In this document: in pieces, positions 16,499-25,141 of the stretch
How positions within the stretch are numbered: the stretch's first letter is position 1
Layout of the letters: each line of letters opens with the position of its first letter
From: Bacteroidales bacterium
GTDB taxonomy: Bacteria; Bacteroidota; Bacteroidia; Bacteroidales; UBA10428
Direction of reading: 5' to 3'
Length of the DNA: 45,258 bases
Assembly (NCBI GenBank): GCA_016936215.1
Contig: JAFGPL010000184.1
Coordinates: 1-45,258 of the forward strand
Program-made: the position numbers and the translations under genes
The notes under the pieces: generated by a model
Seen by the model: only the letters and a program-made list of their open reading frames with translations
Told to the model about the DNA's origin: nothing
Databases searched by the model: none

Positions 16499-17032
16499 AT
16501 GTCTTTGAACACAAAACATTTCAAATCGAAGAATGGGTCAACTGTTGTAAACATTATCAATAACGGAGGACCTATGGTAAAAATTATTGATTTTGCAGCT
16601 CTCGAAAGGGATGGATACCTTAACGGTTCTTCTGAAAGTAAAAAATCTCATCTTATTTTGGTACAACTAAGTGAAAAAGATTTAAATACACTGGATGTTA
16701 TAAAGGTGGGAAATAATCAAATTTATGCATTAAGCAGCAATAATGAAGAATGCGAAGCAATGGGAGTGGTTTATCCGGCCGTAATGCCTCCATCCTATCC
16801 GGGTGGTAGTCCGGTAAAACAAACAGTTGTTGTGGCAAAAACTGCTGAAATTAAAAAGGATGGCAATGTTACCATTAAACAGGGCGGATTGGCTCATTAT
16901 GCACAAGATGGCTACAACGGTCCTGTAACGACTTTCTCAATAAACAGTATCAGCCTGGCCATTGCATTTCCTGTAAATATAGAGTTAAATGAAATTAAAA
17001 GCCTGGTAATAAATGGAATTGAATTTAACTGA
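16499..17032 (+). CDS. Soluble 177-aa protein of unknown fold, last plus-strand gene before the inverted gene
   Basis: 177 residues (MSLNTKHFKSKNGST...), with no signal peptide, no TM and a single cysteine. The sequence is rich in Val, Ile, Asn and Gly with alternating hydrophobic residues (KQTVVVAKTAEIKKDGNVTIKQ; SISLAIAFPVNIELNEIKSLVING), which suggests a beta-rich fold. A Pro/Gly-rich link (AVMPPSYPGGSPV) divides it into two halves. The family is not recognised. The strong ribosome binding site and its position at the end of the kinase/phosphatase run suggest an abundant component, for example a structural subunit or a client of the chaperone and unfoldase. That role is inferred from position alone. 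Confidence 0.7.
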   Translation: MSLNTKHFKSKNGSTVVNIINNGGPMVKIIDFAALERDGYLNGSSESKKSHLILVQLSEKDLNTLDVIKVGNNQIYALSSNNEECEAMGVVYPAVMPPSYPGGSPVKQTVVVAKTAEIKKDGNVTIKQGGLAHYAQDGYNGPVTTFSINSISLAIAFPVNIELNEIKSLVINGIEFN

Positions 17033-17077
17033 TTTTATGGCAGGTAATAAAAAATAAAATTTTAGAAAAAATTGCTC

Positions 17078-17137
17078 AAATCCTGGTCAGGAAAAAATCA
17101 AGATTAAAATTTTTCTACCTCGGCCAGGATTTTTTTG
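17078..17137. terminator. Hairpin with T-run between convergent genes
   Basis: AAATCCTGG (17078-17086) pairs with CCAGGATTT (17124-17132), followed by further T residues. Inner bases also pair (AGG/CCT and a GAAAAA/TTTTTC stretch), so the 37-base gap is not a free loop. It would end the plus-strand operon after 17032 and may also serve the minus gene, whose last codons it includes. Confidence 0.5.
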
Positions 17138-18549
17138 TTTAAAACATCAATTTCCTCAGAACTAATTGAAATCGTAGTGTTTCCATTTTCAAAACGACAC
17201 AAATTTTTTGCAGTTTGAATGTTTTCGAGAGCTATGGTAAGAAACTGATTCCGGTAATATTCCGTATTTCCTGCATGAAGCTTCACTGTTCTGAAGTGTT
17301 GCGATTTACCTATTAATTTAACCTGGGACTTCACTAAATCAATCACCTTATCCAGCATTTCAATTTCCTGCCGGGCATTGTAAATCTTTTCCTTCAAAAC
17401 GTTGCCCGGAAACACAGAATCCGGAATTGAGCTTACTTTAAGAAGTTCATCTACCGGCTGACCTGAAAATGACAGAATTGATCCACCTGATGCAATGCTG
17501 TCAAACAGGGGTAAAGCGCTTCCAACAATTGAATCAGCATAGAGTTGACGAATATTTGAATCAAGTGTTGAAGTAATATTTTTTACATCCAGTCTGATTA
17601 GGCTTTTTTCAACCGAAAAACCATCATCTTTCAATCTGGTATCAGCTTCGTTATTAAATGATGTGGTTACATTATTGAGTTTTTCTATTATTTTGTTTGT
17701 TTCAATAAAATAGTTGTAGGGTAATTCTACATTTTTCGACCATTCCTTAACCATAATTCCGTAGTCTTCCAGTAACCTGTTCAGTTCATCCACTTTATCG
17801 GCAAGTTCAAGCTTCCTGTCAGCCCATTGTATTTTTAAAACAATAAAGGCCGATTTCTCCCTGAGTTCTCCCTGTTTCCTGATATCCAGATAATCCCACC
17901 GGCCCTGGAATTCTCTTGTTTTTTTTGAGAATATTGACTCAAGATGAATTTTTTCTACCAGGATTTTTTTAATCAATTCCCTGAAACTATCCAGGTCAAC
18001 AATGGTCGGATAGAACTCCTTTAACAGGTTGTACATATCTTCAAAATCCCTGAAATCCCTGAGATCAAGCTTGAATTTTATTCTGTCTATATCACTCAGG
18101 TAAAAATCTGTGACCTGATCAATCGTTTCATTGGCAAACAACATCTTTGCAACATTGTCAATATTGGTATCAGGAAGGTTTAGTATTTCTTTTTCAAAAG
18201 ATGTTTTCAGGCATAATATAACCGTCTGCAAAATATTTAAATGAAAAAACTCACTGCACCTTAAAATGATTATAGCCGATGGCCAGCCCGATGTTTCAAG
18301 ATATTTCTTGACTGCAGACCATTTCCCGTCAAATACCGCATTATCATCATACCCGTCTTCGGCTAAAAGCCTTATAAAATTTTCATGATCAATTGCCAGT
18401 TGCTGTTGCCTGAGTTTCCTGTTGGCAGGCCAGTATTTTTTCTGACCTGTTGTAACATAAAACCTCCAGTCATCGAGGAACTTTTCATCTTTTTTTGAAA
18501 TATCCCAGAATTCACATAAATGTTTTATATCGTGCTGAAAAAGTACCAT
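17104..18549 (-). CDS. Hypothetical helical protein encoded against the cluster
   Basis: 481 residues (MVLFQHDIKHLCEFWDISKKDEKFL...). No signal peptide or TM is seen. The sequence is mostly helical, with a hydrophobic patch near 90-115 (SAIIILRCSEFFHLNILQTVIL) and several long charged helices (VDELNRLLEDYGIMVKEW; AEVEKF at the end). Trp and Asp/Lys are frequent near the start. I do not recognise the family. It is the only minus-strand gene in the first 27 kb, convergent with the 177-aa gene and divergent from the Clp-like gene across 113 bases. Inserted here, it may be an independently controlled part of the same system. Confidence 0.7.
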   Translation of the reverse strand: MVLFQHDIKHLCEFWDISKKDEKFLDDWRFYVTTGQKKYWPANRKLRQQQLAIDHENFIRLLAEDGYDDNAVFDGKWSAVKKYLETSGWPSAIIILRCSEFFHLNILQTVILCLKTSFEKEILNLPDTNIDNVAKMLFANETIDQVTDFYLSDIDRIKFKLDLRDFRDFEDMYNLLKEFYPTIVDLDSFRELIKKILVEKIHLESIFSKKTREFQGRWDYLDIRKQGELREKSAFIVLKIQWADRKLELADKVDELNRLLEDYGIMVKEWSKNVELPYNYFIETNKIIEKLNNVTTSFNNEADTRLKDDGFSVEKSLIRLDVKNITSTLDSNIRQLYADSIVGSALPLFDSIASGGSILSFSGQPVDELLKVSSIPDSVFPGNVLKEKIYNARQEIEMLDKVIDLVKSQVKLIGKSQHFRTVKLHAGNTEYYRNQFLTIALENIQTAKNLCRFENGNTTISISSEEIDVLNKKILAEVEKF

Positions 18550-18613
18550 ACTTATAAATATTTTGTATTTAATTTCTTTAATTCAAATAGAATGATTATT
18601 TTGAACCTTGTAA

Positions 18614-18621
18614 CAAATATA
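18614..18621 (-). promoter_or_regulatory. Candidate -7 box for the minus-strand 481-aa gene
   Basis: On the minus strand these bases read TATATTTG, matching the Bacteroidota sigma-ABfr -7 consensus TAnnTTTG. They lie 65 bases before the start codon in the divergent spacer. No convincing -33 TTG is seen at the right distance. Confidence 0.35.
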
Positions 18622-18662
18622 GTTAGTTGATTGATAATATGGTAAAATAACATCTAGAACTT

Positions 18663-21011
18663 ATGGACACTATTTCAATAGGTATAAACTGGGCATGGAT
18701 TATTGCTGCAAATGAGGCTGTTTTTTGTAAAAGTACATTAATTGAACCCGAACATCTGCTGCTTGGTATTTTTAAAATCACCGATGCATCAAAAGATCTG
18801 GACAAATATATACCAGATTTGGAACAGAATGAAAAAACCCGGATTATTGCCGAGACCAAACCTTTATTGTACATACTCGAGCAGGAAAACAAAATCAGGT
18901 TGACCGAGCTTCGCAGAAGTATACGGCTTGTAATTCAGAAACAGGGAAATCAGCCCGCTAAGGAGCAGGTTAACCGGTCGGAAGAAACCAAAAAAGTGTT
19001 TGATAAGTTTTCCAACTATATTGATTTTAAAGGAGTGCCCCCTACCCTGAATCTTTTTCTTCTGGTAATATTTACAGAATATTTCAAACGTTTTAATGAA
19101 TTATTATCCCCTTACAATATTGACATCAATAAAATAATAAATGATCTTAAAAAGGGAGGAAACCAGCCGGAATCGAAAACCAAACCTGCAGGAAAAGATT
19201 TTTCTCAATTTGGAAGAAACCTTACGCAACTGGCACTGGAAAATAAACTTTCGGAAGCCATAGGACGGGATACTGAAATCAGGGAGCTTGGCAGGATTTT
19301 ATTGCAGAAAACAAAGCCGAATGCTTTGATAATCGGTGAAGCCGGAGTCGGAAAAACAGCCATTGTGGAATCGTTTGCAATCATGTGCGCCAAAGGCAAT
19401 GTGCCTGAAGGTTTGAAGAACAGAACGATTTTCGAACTTTCCATCTCCTCTTTAATAGCTGGAGCAAAATACCGGGGTGACTTCGAAGACAGGTTAAATA
19501 CTATACTTCAGAATGCCATCCAGAATAACATTATCCTTTTTATTGATGAGTTTCACAATATTATGGGGGCAGGAGGCGGTAGCGACGGGTTAATGGATGC
19601 CTCGAATATTTTAAAACCGTTTCTGGCCCGAGGCGATATCCAGTTAATTGGTGCAACCACCATAACCGAATATCGCAAATATGTGGAAAAAGATGCAGCT
19701 ATTGAAAGAAGATTTCAACTGGTTCATATTAATGAGCCAGATGTTTCCCAGACCATCAGCATATTAAAAAGACTTATCCCGGATTACGAAAATCACTATA
19801 AAGTAAAAATTTCACAAGAGGCAATAGACGCGTCTGTTAAACTTTCCATTACCTATCTTCCTGCTCTTCGTTTGCCTGACAAAGCAATCAGTATTCTTGA
19901 AAGCGCCTGTTCAAGAAAACTTTTTCCCTCGGTAATAATCGGCCAGGATGACGATGAAGGTATAATGTTTAAAGCTATCGAAACAGAAGTAACAGAAGAT
20001 GATGTTTTTAAAGTTATATCAAAAAGATGTAATATCCCTGTTGAGATTTTGAATAGTAAAAATTCTAATAAATTTCTTGAAATAGAGAAACTCCTAAAGT
20101 CAGATATAATTGGCCAGGATCAGGTTATGGATGAAATTGGAGAAACAATAAGAATGATAGAAGCAGGTCTGGGTGATCCGGGAAAACCAAAAGCTGTATT
20201 TTTATTTGTCGGGCCTACAGGGGTTGGTAAAACAGCTACTGCAATTTCGCTTGCCAGACACTATTTCGGAAGCGAAAACAATCTTTTAAGGTTTGATATG
20301 TCGGAGTATCATGAAAAGCACCATATTGACAAATTCATTGGCGCACCTCCCGGGTACATTGGCTCTGAAGATGAAGGATTATTGATTAAAAAGGTCAGGA
20401 CAAATCCGACCAGTGTTGTTCTTTTTGACGAAATCGAAAAAGCACATCACGAAGTTCAGGATATTTTTCTCCAGATTTTGGATAATGGCATTTTGACTGC
20501 TTCAAATGGCAGAACTGCCAGCTTCAAAGACTGCGTAATTATTTTCACCAGCAATCTTGGTACAGTTAATAAAAAACAACCAAAAAAAGTTGGATTTAAT
20601 ATCGTTGATGAAGCAAAAAAAGGCCATAATATCTCTGAATCTGACACAGGATATATAAGTGCTGTAAACTCTTACTTCAAACCAGAATTTATTAACCGTC
20701 TTAATAAAATTTTAATATTTAAAAGGATAGGTAAAAATGAAATAGGGATAATTATTGATAAACTTATTAACGAATTGAACCGGAGATTATTAAAAGACAA
20801 AATATCAGTTGTTTTAAATGAAAATGCAAAAGACTTTATCATCGAAAATGGATATAATGAAGAATACGGAGTAAGACACCTTTCAAGAACCATTGATAAA
20901 GAAATAGCTGCACCTATAAGTAAAATAATTCTTGTAAAGAAAATTAAGAATACAATTATTAAAATAAATCTGGTGAATAAAATATTGAATTTTGAGACAG
21001 AGCCAATTTAA
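18663..21011 (+). CDS. ClpA/ClpC-like double AAA+ unfoldase
   Basis: 782 residues. The N-terminal part contains a Clp_N-like stretch ([11 protein letters not shown]). AAA-1 has Walker A GEAGVGKT at about 224-231, Walker [10 protein letters not shown] near 291 and the arginine-finger region [11 protein letters not shown]-2 has Walker A GPTGVGKT near 516, Walker [11 protein letters not shown] near 585 and sensor segment IFTSNLG, followed by a D2-small domain. No long ClpB-type middle coiled coil lies between the two ATPases. A VGF tripeptide at about 643-645, where ClpC and ClpA carry their ClpP-docking [IVL]-G-[FL] loop, suggests coupling to ClpP, not ClpB/ClpV-like disaggregation alone. It is divergently arranged from the minus gene. 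Housekeeping clpC is possible but the low similarity and position make a dedicated unfoldase likely. Confidence 0.9.
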   Translation: MDTISIGINWAWIIAANEAVFCKSTLIEPEHLLLGIFKITDASKDLDKYIPDLEQNEKTRIIAETKPLLYILEQENKIRLTELRRSIRLVIQKQGNQPAKEQVNRSEETKKVFDKFSNYIDFKGVPPTLNLFLLVIFTEYFKRFNELLSPYNIDINKIINDLKKGGNQPESKTKPAGKDFSQFGRNLTQLALENKLSEAIGRDTEIRELGRILLQKTKPNALIIGEAGVGKTAIVESFAIMCAKGNVPEGLKNRTIFELSISSLIAGAKYRGDFEDRLNTILQNAIQNNIILFIDEFHNIMGAGGGSDGLMDASNILKPFLARGDIQLIGATTITEYRKYVEKDAAIERRFQLVHINEPDVSQTISILKRLIPDYENHYKVKISQEAIDASVKLSITYLPALRLPDKAISILESACSRKLFPSVIIGQDDDEGIMFKAIETEVTEDDVFKVISKRCNIPVEILNSKNSNKFLEIEKLLKSDIIGQDQVMDEIGETIRMIEAGLGDPGKPKAVFLFVGPTGVGKTATAISLARHYFGSENNLLRFDMSEYHEKHHIDKFIGAPPGYIGSEDEGLLIKKVRTNPTSVVLFDEIEKAHHEVQDIFLQILDNGILTASNGRTASFKDCVIIFTSNLGTVNKKQPKKVGFNIVDEAKKGHNISESDTGYISAVNSYFKPEFINRLNKILIFKRIGKNEIGIIIDKLINELNRRLLKDKISVVLNENAKDFIIENGYNEEYGVRHLSRTIDKEIAAPISKIILVKKIKNTIIKINLVNKILNFETEPI

Positions 21012-21065
21012 AATAGAATGAAGTAAGAATGTTATCTTGTTCAAAAACAAATATTTTAATCTAAT

Positions 21066-21659
21066 ATGAATATGAAAATTACAAATCAAATCAGGCTGGC
21101 AGTAATATTTTGTGCGGCAATTCTCATACTTTCACAACTTGCTTATATCATTGACTCAGTCTTCAATCTGCCTTCTTTTAAAGAGAATGAAAAACTGGTA
21201 AATAATTTAATTTTATTTTTTTGCGGAAGTTTTATTATATATGTTTTTTCAGTGTACTCACGTATGAAGGGTATCAAAAACCTGGCTAATGTTTTCCTGG
21301 TACTTTTGGCATTGAATATAATCACTGTTTTATTCAATATGTTTATTGCCAGTAAATTAGAATTGAACCCAAAATTAATCGTTACAGTTTATAAGCTAAT
21401 TAACCTTGTCAAAATTATTTTATTGGTGACAATAATTGTCAACGCTTCTCAAAGTTTCACTTCTCTTGTAAAGGGTTTGCAAAGTATAAAAGGGTATGCT
21501 ATTACATTATTAATTGCAAATTTAGTGGGTTTATTAGTCTCTCTGGTTACTTTTAAATCTGGGGCATCAATTTACTTAGTGATATTTCCAATACTTTTTA
21601 TCATACCATATATTTTTGTTATTATATTCGGAACACAGATAAAGGAAGACACTATTTAA
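21066..21659 (+). CDS. Small multi-pass membrane protein
   Basis: 197 residues with about six hydrophobic segments: 10-30 (AVIFCAAILILSQLAYII), 46-63 (LILFFCGSFIIYVFSVY), 74-96 (LANVFLVLLALNIITVLFNMFI), 104-125 (VYKLINLVKIILLVTIIVN), 140-165 (GYAITLLIANLVGLLVSLVTF) and 169-190 (SIYLVIFPILFIIPYIFVIIFG). Only short loops and a charged tail lie between. The family is not recognised and no catalytic motif is visible. It begins 54 bases after the Clp gene and could be the last member of the cluster or unrelated. Confidence 0.65.
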   Translation: MNMKITNQIRLAVIFCAAILILSQLAYIIDSVFNLPSFKENEKLVNNLILFFCGSFIIYVFSVYSRMKGIKNLANVFLVLLALNIITVLFNMFIASKLELNPKLIVTVYKLINLVKIILLVTIIVNASQSFTSLVKGLQSIKGYAITLLIANLVGLLVSLVTFKSGASIYLVIFPILFIIPYIFVIIFGTQIKEDTI

Positions 21660-21741
21660 AGAATCAGTCCATTACGTGTATCTATATTTAGTAACCGAAT
21701 TTCGGTGATTGAATTGTCTTAAGGAAAGGTTTAAAATATAA

Positions 21742-21757
21742 CGTGCAATATTGCACG
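21742..21757. promoter_or_regulatory. Perfect 16-bp palindrome upstream of the fermentation operon
   Basis: CGTGCAATATTGCACG is a perfect two-fold palindrome without a loop, which favours a protein-binding operator over a hairpin. It lies 167 bases before the pta start. TAAC and GTTA flank it and extend the symmetry imperfectly. The regulator is unknown. Confidence 0.5.
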
Positions 21758-21831
21758 GAGTTAAATTTTTCCATAATTTTAATGCAATTGGTACTAAGCA
21801 GAAACCCGGCTGTTGAAGTCAAGTTTAAAAC

Positions 21832-21845
21832 ATGATATAAATCAT
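21832..21845. promoter_or_regulatory. FNR/CRP-type site with downstream -7-like box
   Basis: ATGATATAAATCAT has the core TGAT-N4-ATCA of the FNR consensus TTGAT-N4-ATCAA, with the outer bases exchanged. A near-consensus -7 box (AATATTTG, 21861-21868) follows, which would put the site's centre at about -36 if the start point is near 21875. That position suits activation of a fermentation operon under anaerobiosis; this is inference. Confidence 0.4.
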
Positions 21846-21923
21846 CCCGTATAAGGGATTAATATTTGGATTTTTATCTATTTTTATGTTCTTAAAATAA
21901 CAATCTTAATTTACTGATAATCA

Positions 21924-22937
21924 ATGCATCTACTCGAAATCATTAAAGATAATGCGAAAAAAAACAGGCAACGTATTGTATTGCCCGAAGGCTATGAAGA
22001 AAGAACCATAAAAGCCGCGGATATAATCCTGTCAGAGGGAATTGCCGACATCATCCTTTTGGGAAATAAAGAGTTGATTCAAAAAAATTCTGCCAGTTTA
22101 GGGTTGGCCCATATTAACAAAGCTACAGTTATTGACCCGGAAACTTCCGAAAAAAGAGAAGCGTACGCCGACCTGATGGTTGAAATAAGAAAATCGAAAG
22201 GCTTAAAAAAAGATGAGGCGCTTAAACTCCTGAACAACCCGTTATGTTATTCAACAGTTATGATTAAGAGCGGTGATGCCGACGGTGAAGTTGCCGGCGC
22301 CGATAATGCCACGGGCGATGTGCTGCGCCCGGCTTTCCAATATGTCAAAACCCTGCCGGGTATTTCGGTAGTATCAGGGGCTTTCCTTATGTTTCTGAAA
22401 GACAGTGCATTTGGCGATAACGGATTGATGGTCTTTGCCGATTGTGCCGTACATCCGAATCCCACCGCGGCAGAACTGGCCCAGATAGCTGTCTCAACAG
22501 CCAGGACTACCCGAGCCATCGCAAAAATAGAACCACGCATTGCAATGCTTAGCTTTTCAACCAAAGGCAGCGCAAAACACGAAATGGTGGATAAAGTGGC
22601 TGAAGCCACCAGGATTGCAAAAGAGATGGAGCCTTCACTAAAAATAGATGGCGAACTTCAGGCCGATGCTGCCATAATCGAAGCAGTTGGCAGGAAGAAA
22701 GCTCCCGGAAGCGAAATTGCAGGCAGGGCCAATGTACTTATTTTCCCAACACTTGAAACAGGAAACATTGCATACAAACTTGTTGAAAGAATGGCCCACG
22801 CCCAGGCTATCGGCCCTATACTTCAAGGCATGGCTGCCCCTATTAACGATCTTTCCAGGGGCTGTTCCGTAAGCGATATCGTAAATCTTGTGGCTATTAC
22901 AGCCAACCAGGCTATTGACAATAAAAACAATAAATAA
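21924..22937 (+). CDS. pta: Phosphate acetyltransferase
   Basis: 337 residues, the length of the short Pta type. The enzyme converts acetyl-CoA and phosphate to acetyl phosphate plus CoA in the cytoplasm. Recognisable segments are IVLPEGYEERTIKAAD, SGDADGEVAGADNAT, the ISVVSGAFLM strand, FADCAVHPNPTA, FSTKGSAKHEMV and GPILQGMAAPINDLSRGCS near the C-terminus. It heads a five-gene operon and is separated by 12 bases from the dehydrogenase gene. Together with ackA it gives the acetate branch with substrate-level ATP formation. Confidence 0.95.
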   Translation: MHLLEIIKDNAKKNRQRIVLPEGYEERTIKAADIILSEGIADIILLGNKELIQKNSASLGLAHINKATVIDPETSEKREAYADLMVEIRKSKGLKKDEALKLLNNPLCYSTVMIKSGDADGEVAGADNATGDVLRPAFQYVKTLPGISVVSGAFLMFLKDSAFGDNGLMVFADCAVHPNPTAAELAQIAVSTARTTRAIAKIEPRIAMLSFSTKGSAKHEMVDKVAEATRIAKEMEPSLKIDGELQADAAIIEAVGRKKAPGSEIAGRANVLIFPTLETGNIAYKLVERMAHAQAIGPILQGMAAPINDLSRGCSVSDIVNLVAITANQAIDNKNNK

Positions 22938-22949
22938 TCGCAATAAATT

Positions 22950-23900
22950 ATGTCAGATATAATTATAGAATCTATTGAGGAATATGGATTAAGCAAAAAA
23001 GACCGTCCGAAACAACTCTTCTCGAAAGTAGGCTTGGTAGGTTGCGGCATTGTGGGTCAAAACATTGCCCTTATGATAAGCTCGAAAGAACTCGAAGTGG
23101 CATTTATTGAATTGTCTGAAGAAAAAATAGAACAGGCAATTTTCAGGATAGAAAACGAGCTCGACCACATGATTGACCACTGGGGCATGACTCCCGGTGA
23201 AAAGCGTGCCATCCTGTCGCGCATACATGGATTCGTTGGTTATGAAAACCTGAAAGGGTGCGACCTCGTAATTGAGGCAATAAGGTCGAAATCGCGCGAG
23301 CAACGTGTTTCCTGCCGCAAAGAAGTATTCAAAAATATTGAAAAATATGTTTCACCCGAGGCCATTATTGCCACAAATTCCACCACTATTGCAATCACTG
23401 AGCTTTCTTCAGAACTTGAAAATAAGCATCGTTGTGTAAGCCTTCATTTTTTAACCACATCGCCAGGTGCCAAAATGATAGAAGTGGTAAGGGGATTGTA
23501 CACTTCTGATGAAGCCTATGACAGGGTGTGTAAGTTTGTTCGCATGCTTGGAAAAGAAGTGATCCCTGTTGAGGAGTCCCCCGGTCTTATCAGCGTAAGG
23601 CTCTTTGTAGCCCTTGTAAACGAGGCCTGTGAAGTTCTTATGGAAGGTGTCGGCACAAAAGAAGATATTGACAAAACAATGCGTATCGGGCTTGGTTTGA
23701 CTTTAGGCCCGCTGGAACTGGCTGATAAAGTTGGACTTGACAAAGTCGTGCGGTGGATGGATAACCTCTACCACGAATTTGGCGATATCAAATACAAAGC
23801 CTCACCGGTAATTAAAAAGCTGGTAAGGGCCCTGCAATACGGAAGAATATCAGGACAGGGATTTTATAAATACGACGAAAAAGGTAAAAAAATATCATAA
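22950..23900 (+). CDS. 3-hydroxyacyl-CoA dehydrogenase family protein (3-hydroxybutyryl-CoA dehydrogenase-like)
   Basis: 316 residues, about 30 longer than typical Hbd because of an N-terminal extension. The NAD-binding fold starts at KVGLVGCGIVGQNIA, and ATNSTT and LHFLTTSP (His166) correspond to the catalytic Ser and His segments. In Hbd the latter reads HFFNP, so the Asn is replaced here. The conserved PGFxxNR motif reads PGLISVRL, with Val216 in place of the active-site Asn. GLTLGPLELADKVGLD and the terminal GQGFYKYDEKGK are typical. Its place between pta and ackA-ptb-buk suggests the acetoacetyl-CoA to 3-hydroxybutyryl-CoA step of butyrate formation, but the two substitutions make altered activity or substrate possible. 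Confidence 0.85.
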   Translation: MSDIIIESIEEYGLSKKDRPKQLFSKVGLVGCGIVGQNIALMISSKELEVAFIELSEEKIEQAIFRIENELDHMIDHWGMTPGEKRAILSRIHGFVGYENLKGCDLVIEAIRSKSREQRVSCRKEVFKNIEKYVSPEAIIATNSTTIAITELSSELENKHRCVSLHFLTTSPGAKMIEVVRGLYTSDEAYDRVCKFVRMLGKEVIPVEESPGLISVRLFVALVNEACEVLMEGVGTKEDIDKTMRIGLGLTLGPLELADKVGLDKVVRWMDNLYHEFGDIKYKASPVIKKLVRALQYGRISGQGFYKYDEKGKKIS

Positions 23901-23920
23901 AACAATAATATAAGTTATCC

Positions 23921-25141
23921 ATGAAAATTCTGGTTTTAAACTGCGGCAGTTCTTCAATAAAATTTCAATTGTTTGACATGAAGAAAAAAACTGTTATGTC
24001 GAAGGGTGTTGCCGAAAAAGTCGGGCTTAAAGGTTCGTTTGTAAAGCTTGAAAAAGAAAACGGGGAAAAAGTAAAATTTGAAGGTGAAATACTCGACCAC
24101 CTTATTGGTATTGAATATATTCTAGGTATAATTACAAGCAAAAAACACGGTTGCATAAAAAACCTTGACGAAATTGATGCAGTTGGCCACCGTGTTGTAA
24201 ACGGCGGTGAAAAATTTGCACACAGCACATTTATTGATGACGAGGTACAGGCTTCCATTGAGAAATATTGCGAAATTGCACCTTTGCACAATCCTGCCAA
24301 TTTAAAAGGGATTAATGCAGTAAGATTGCTGATGCCCGGCAAACCGCAGGTTGCTGTTTTCGACACTGCTTTCCACCAGACTTTGCCCGAATATGCTTAC
24401 ATGTATGCCATCCCCTACTCGCTTTACAATAAATATGGTATCAGAAAGTATGGTTTTCATGGCACCAGCCATTATTATATCAGTCGCAGGGCATCTGAAA
24501 TTCTCAATGTAGACATTACAACAAAAAGAATAATTACGTGCCACCTGGGCAACGGCGCTTCAATGGCGGCTGTGTTCAATGGTAAATCAATTGATACAAC
24601 AATGGGGTTCACCCCGCTTGAAGGCCTTATCATGGGTACCCGTTCCGGGGATGTTGACCTCGGGGTTATGAATTTCATTATGGACAAAGAAGAGATAGGG
24701 CTTTCGCAGGCCAATACGCTCTTTAACAAGCAAAGCGGCATGCTTGGTATTACAGGCGTTTCATCAGATATGCGTGAAATTGAAGATGCTGCCTGGAAAA
24801 ATAACAATTCCCGTGCTCAGTTAGGGCTTGATATGTACCATTATCGCATTAAGAAATACATAGGCTCCTACGCCGCTGCAATGGGCGGGGTTGACATTCT
24901 TATTTTTACAGGGGGTATTGGTGAAAACGGACCTGAAACACGCGAAGAAGTTTGTAAAGGACTTGAATTTATGGGAATAGAGTTTTCACCTGAAAAAAAC
25001 AAAGGCAAACGAGGAAAAGAAGTGATCATCTCTGCAGACAATTCAAAGGTAACCGTAATGGTTGTTCCTACAAATGAAGAACTTGTAATTGCAGAAGATA
25101 CACTAAGAATTGTGCAGGCGATGAAAGAAAAGGTAAAATGA
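23921..25141 (+). CDS. ackA: Acetate kinase
   Basis: 406 residues, full length. The enzyme transfers phosphate from acetyl phosphate to ADP. Signature segments are VLNCGSSSIKFQLFD at the N-terminus, GHRVVNGGEKF, FDTAFHQTLPEYAYMYAIP, KYGFHGTSH, CHLGNGAS, GFTPLEGLIMGTRSGDVD and FTGGIGENGPETR. It starts 20 bases after the dehydrogenase gene, and its TGA is followed immediately by the ATG of ptb, so the two are likely translationally coupled. Confidence 0.96.
   Translation: MKILVLNCGSSSIKFQLFDMKKKTVMSKGVAEKVGLKGSFVKLEKENGEKVKFEGEILDHLIGIEYILGIITSKKHGCIKNLDEIDAVGHRVVNGGEKFAHSTFIDDEVQASIEKYCEIAPLHNPANLKGINAVRLLMPGKPQVAVFDTAFHQTLPEYAYMYAIPYSLYNKYGIRKYGFHGTSHYYISRRASEILNVDITTKRIITCHLGNGASMAAVFNGKSIDTTMGFTPLEGLIMGTRSGDVDLGVMNFIMDKEEIGLSQANTLFNKQSGMLGITGVSSDMREIEDAAWKNNNSRAQLGLDMYHYRIKKYIGSYAAAMGGVDILIFTGGIGENGPETREEVCKGLEFMGIEFSPEKNKGKRGKEVIISADNSKVTVMVVPTNEELVIAEDTLRIVQAMKEKVK

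Noticed and set aside
9839-21011. Reading the cluster as type VI secretion
   Set aside because: FHA, kinase, PP2C and Clp are shared accessories, but no sheath, Hcp, VgrG, baseplate or TssJLM-like gene is visible, and the Clp protein is of ClpA/C shape.
1-21659. Reading the cluster as Zorya
   Set aside because: Only the stator-like pair matches. No ZorC/D/E helicase/nuclease proteins and no OmpA-type anchor are visible, and the kinase, Hsp70 and PP2C genes are not part of described Zorya types.
21694-21706. ACCGAATTTCGGT short inverted repeat as terminator of 21066-21659
   Set aside because: The hairpin would have a one-base loop and no T-run follows; it remains a possible minor operator, not a terminator.
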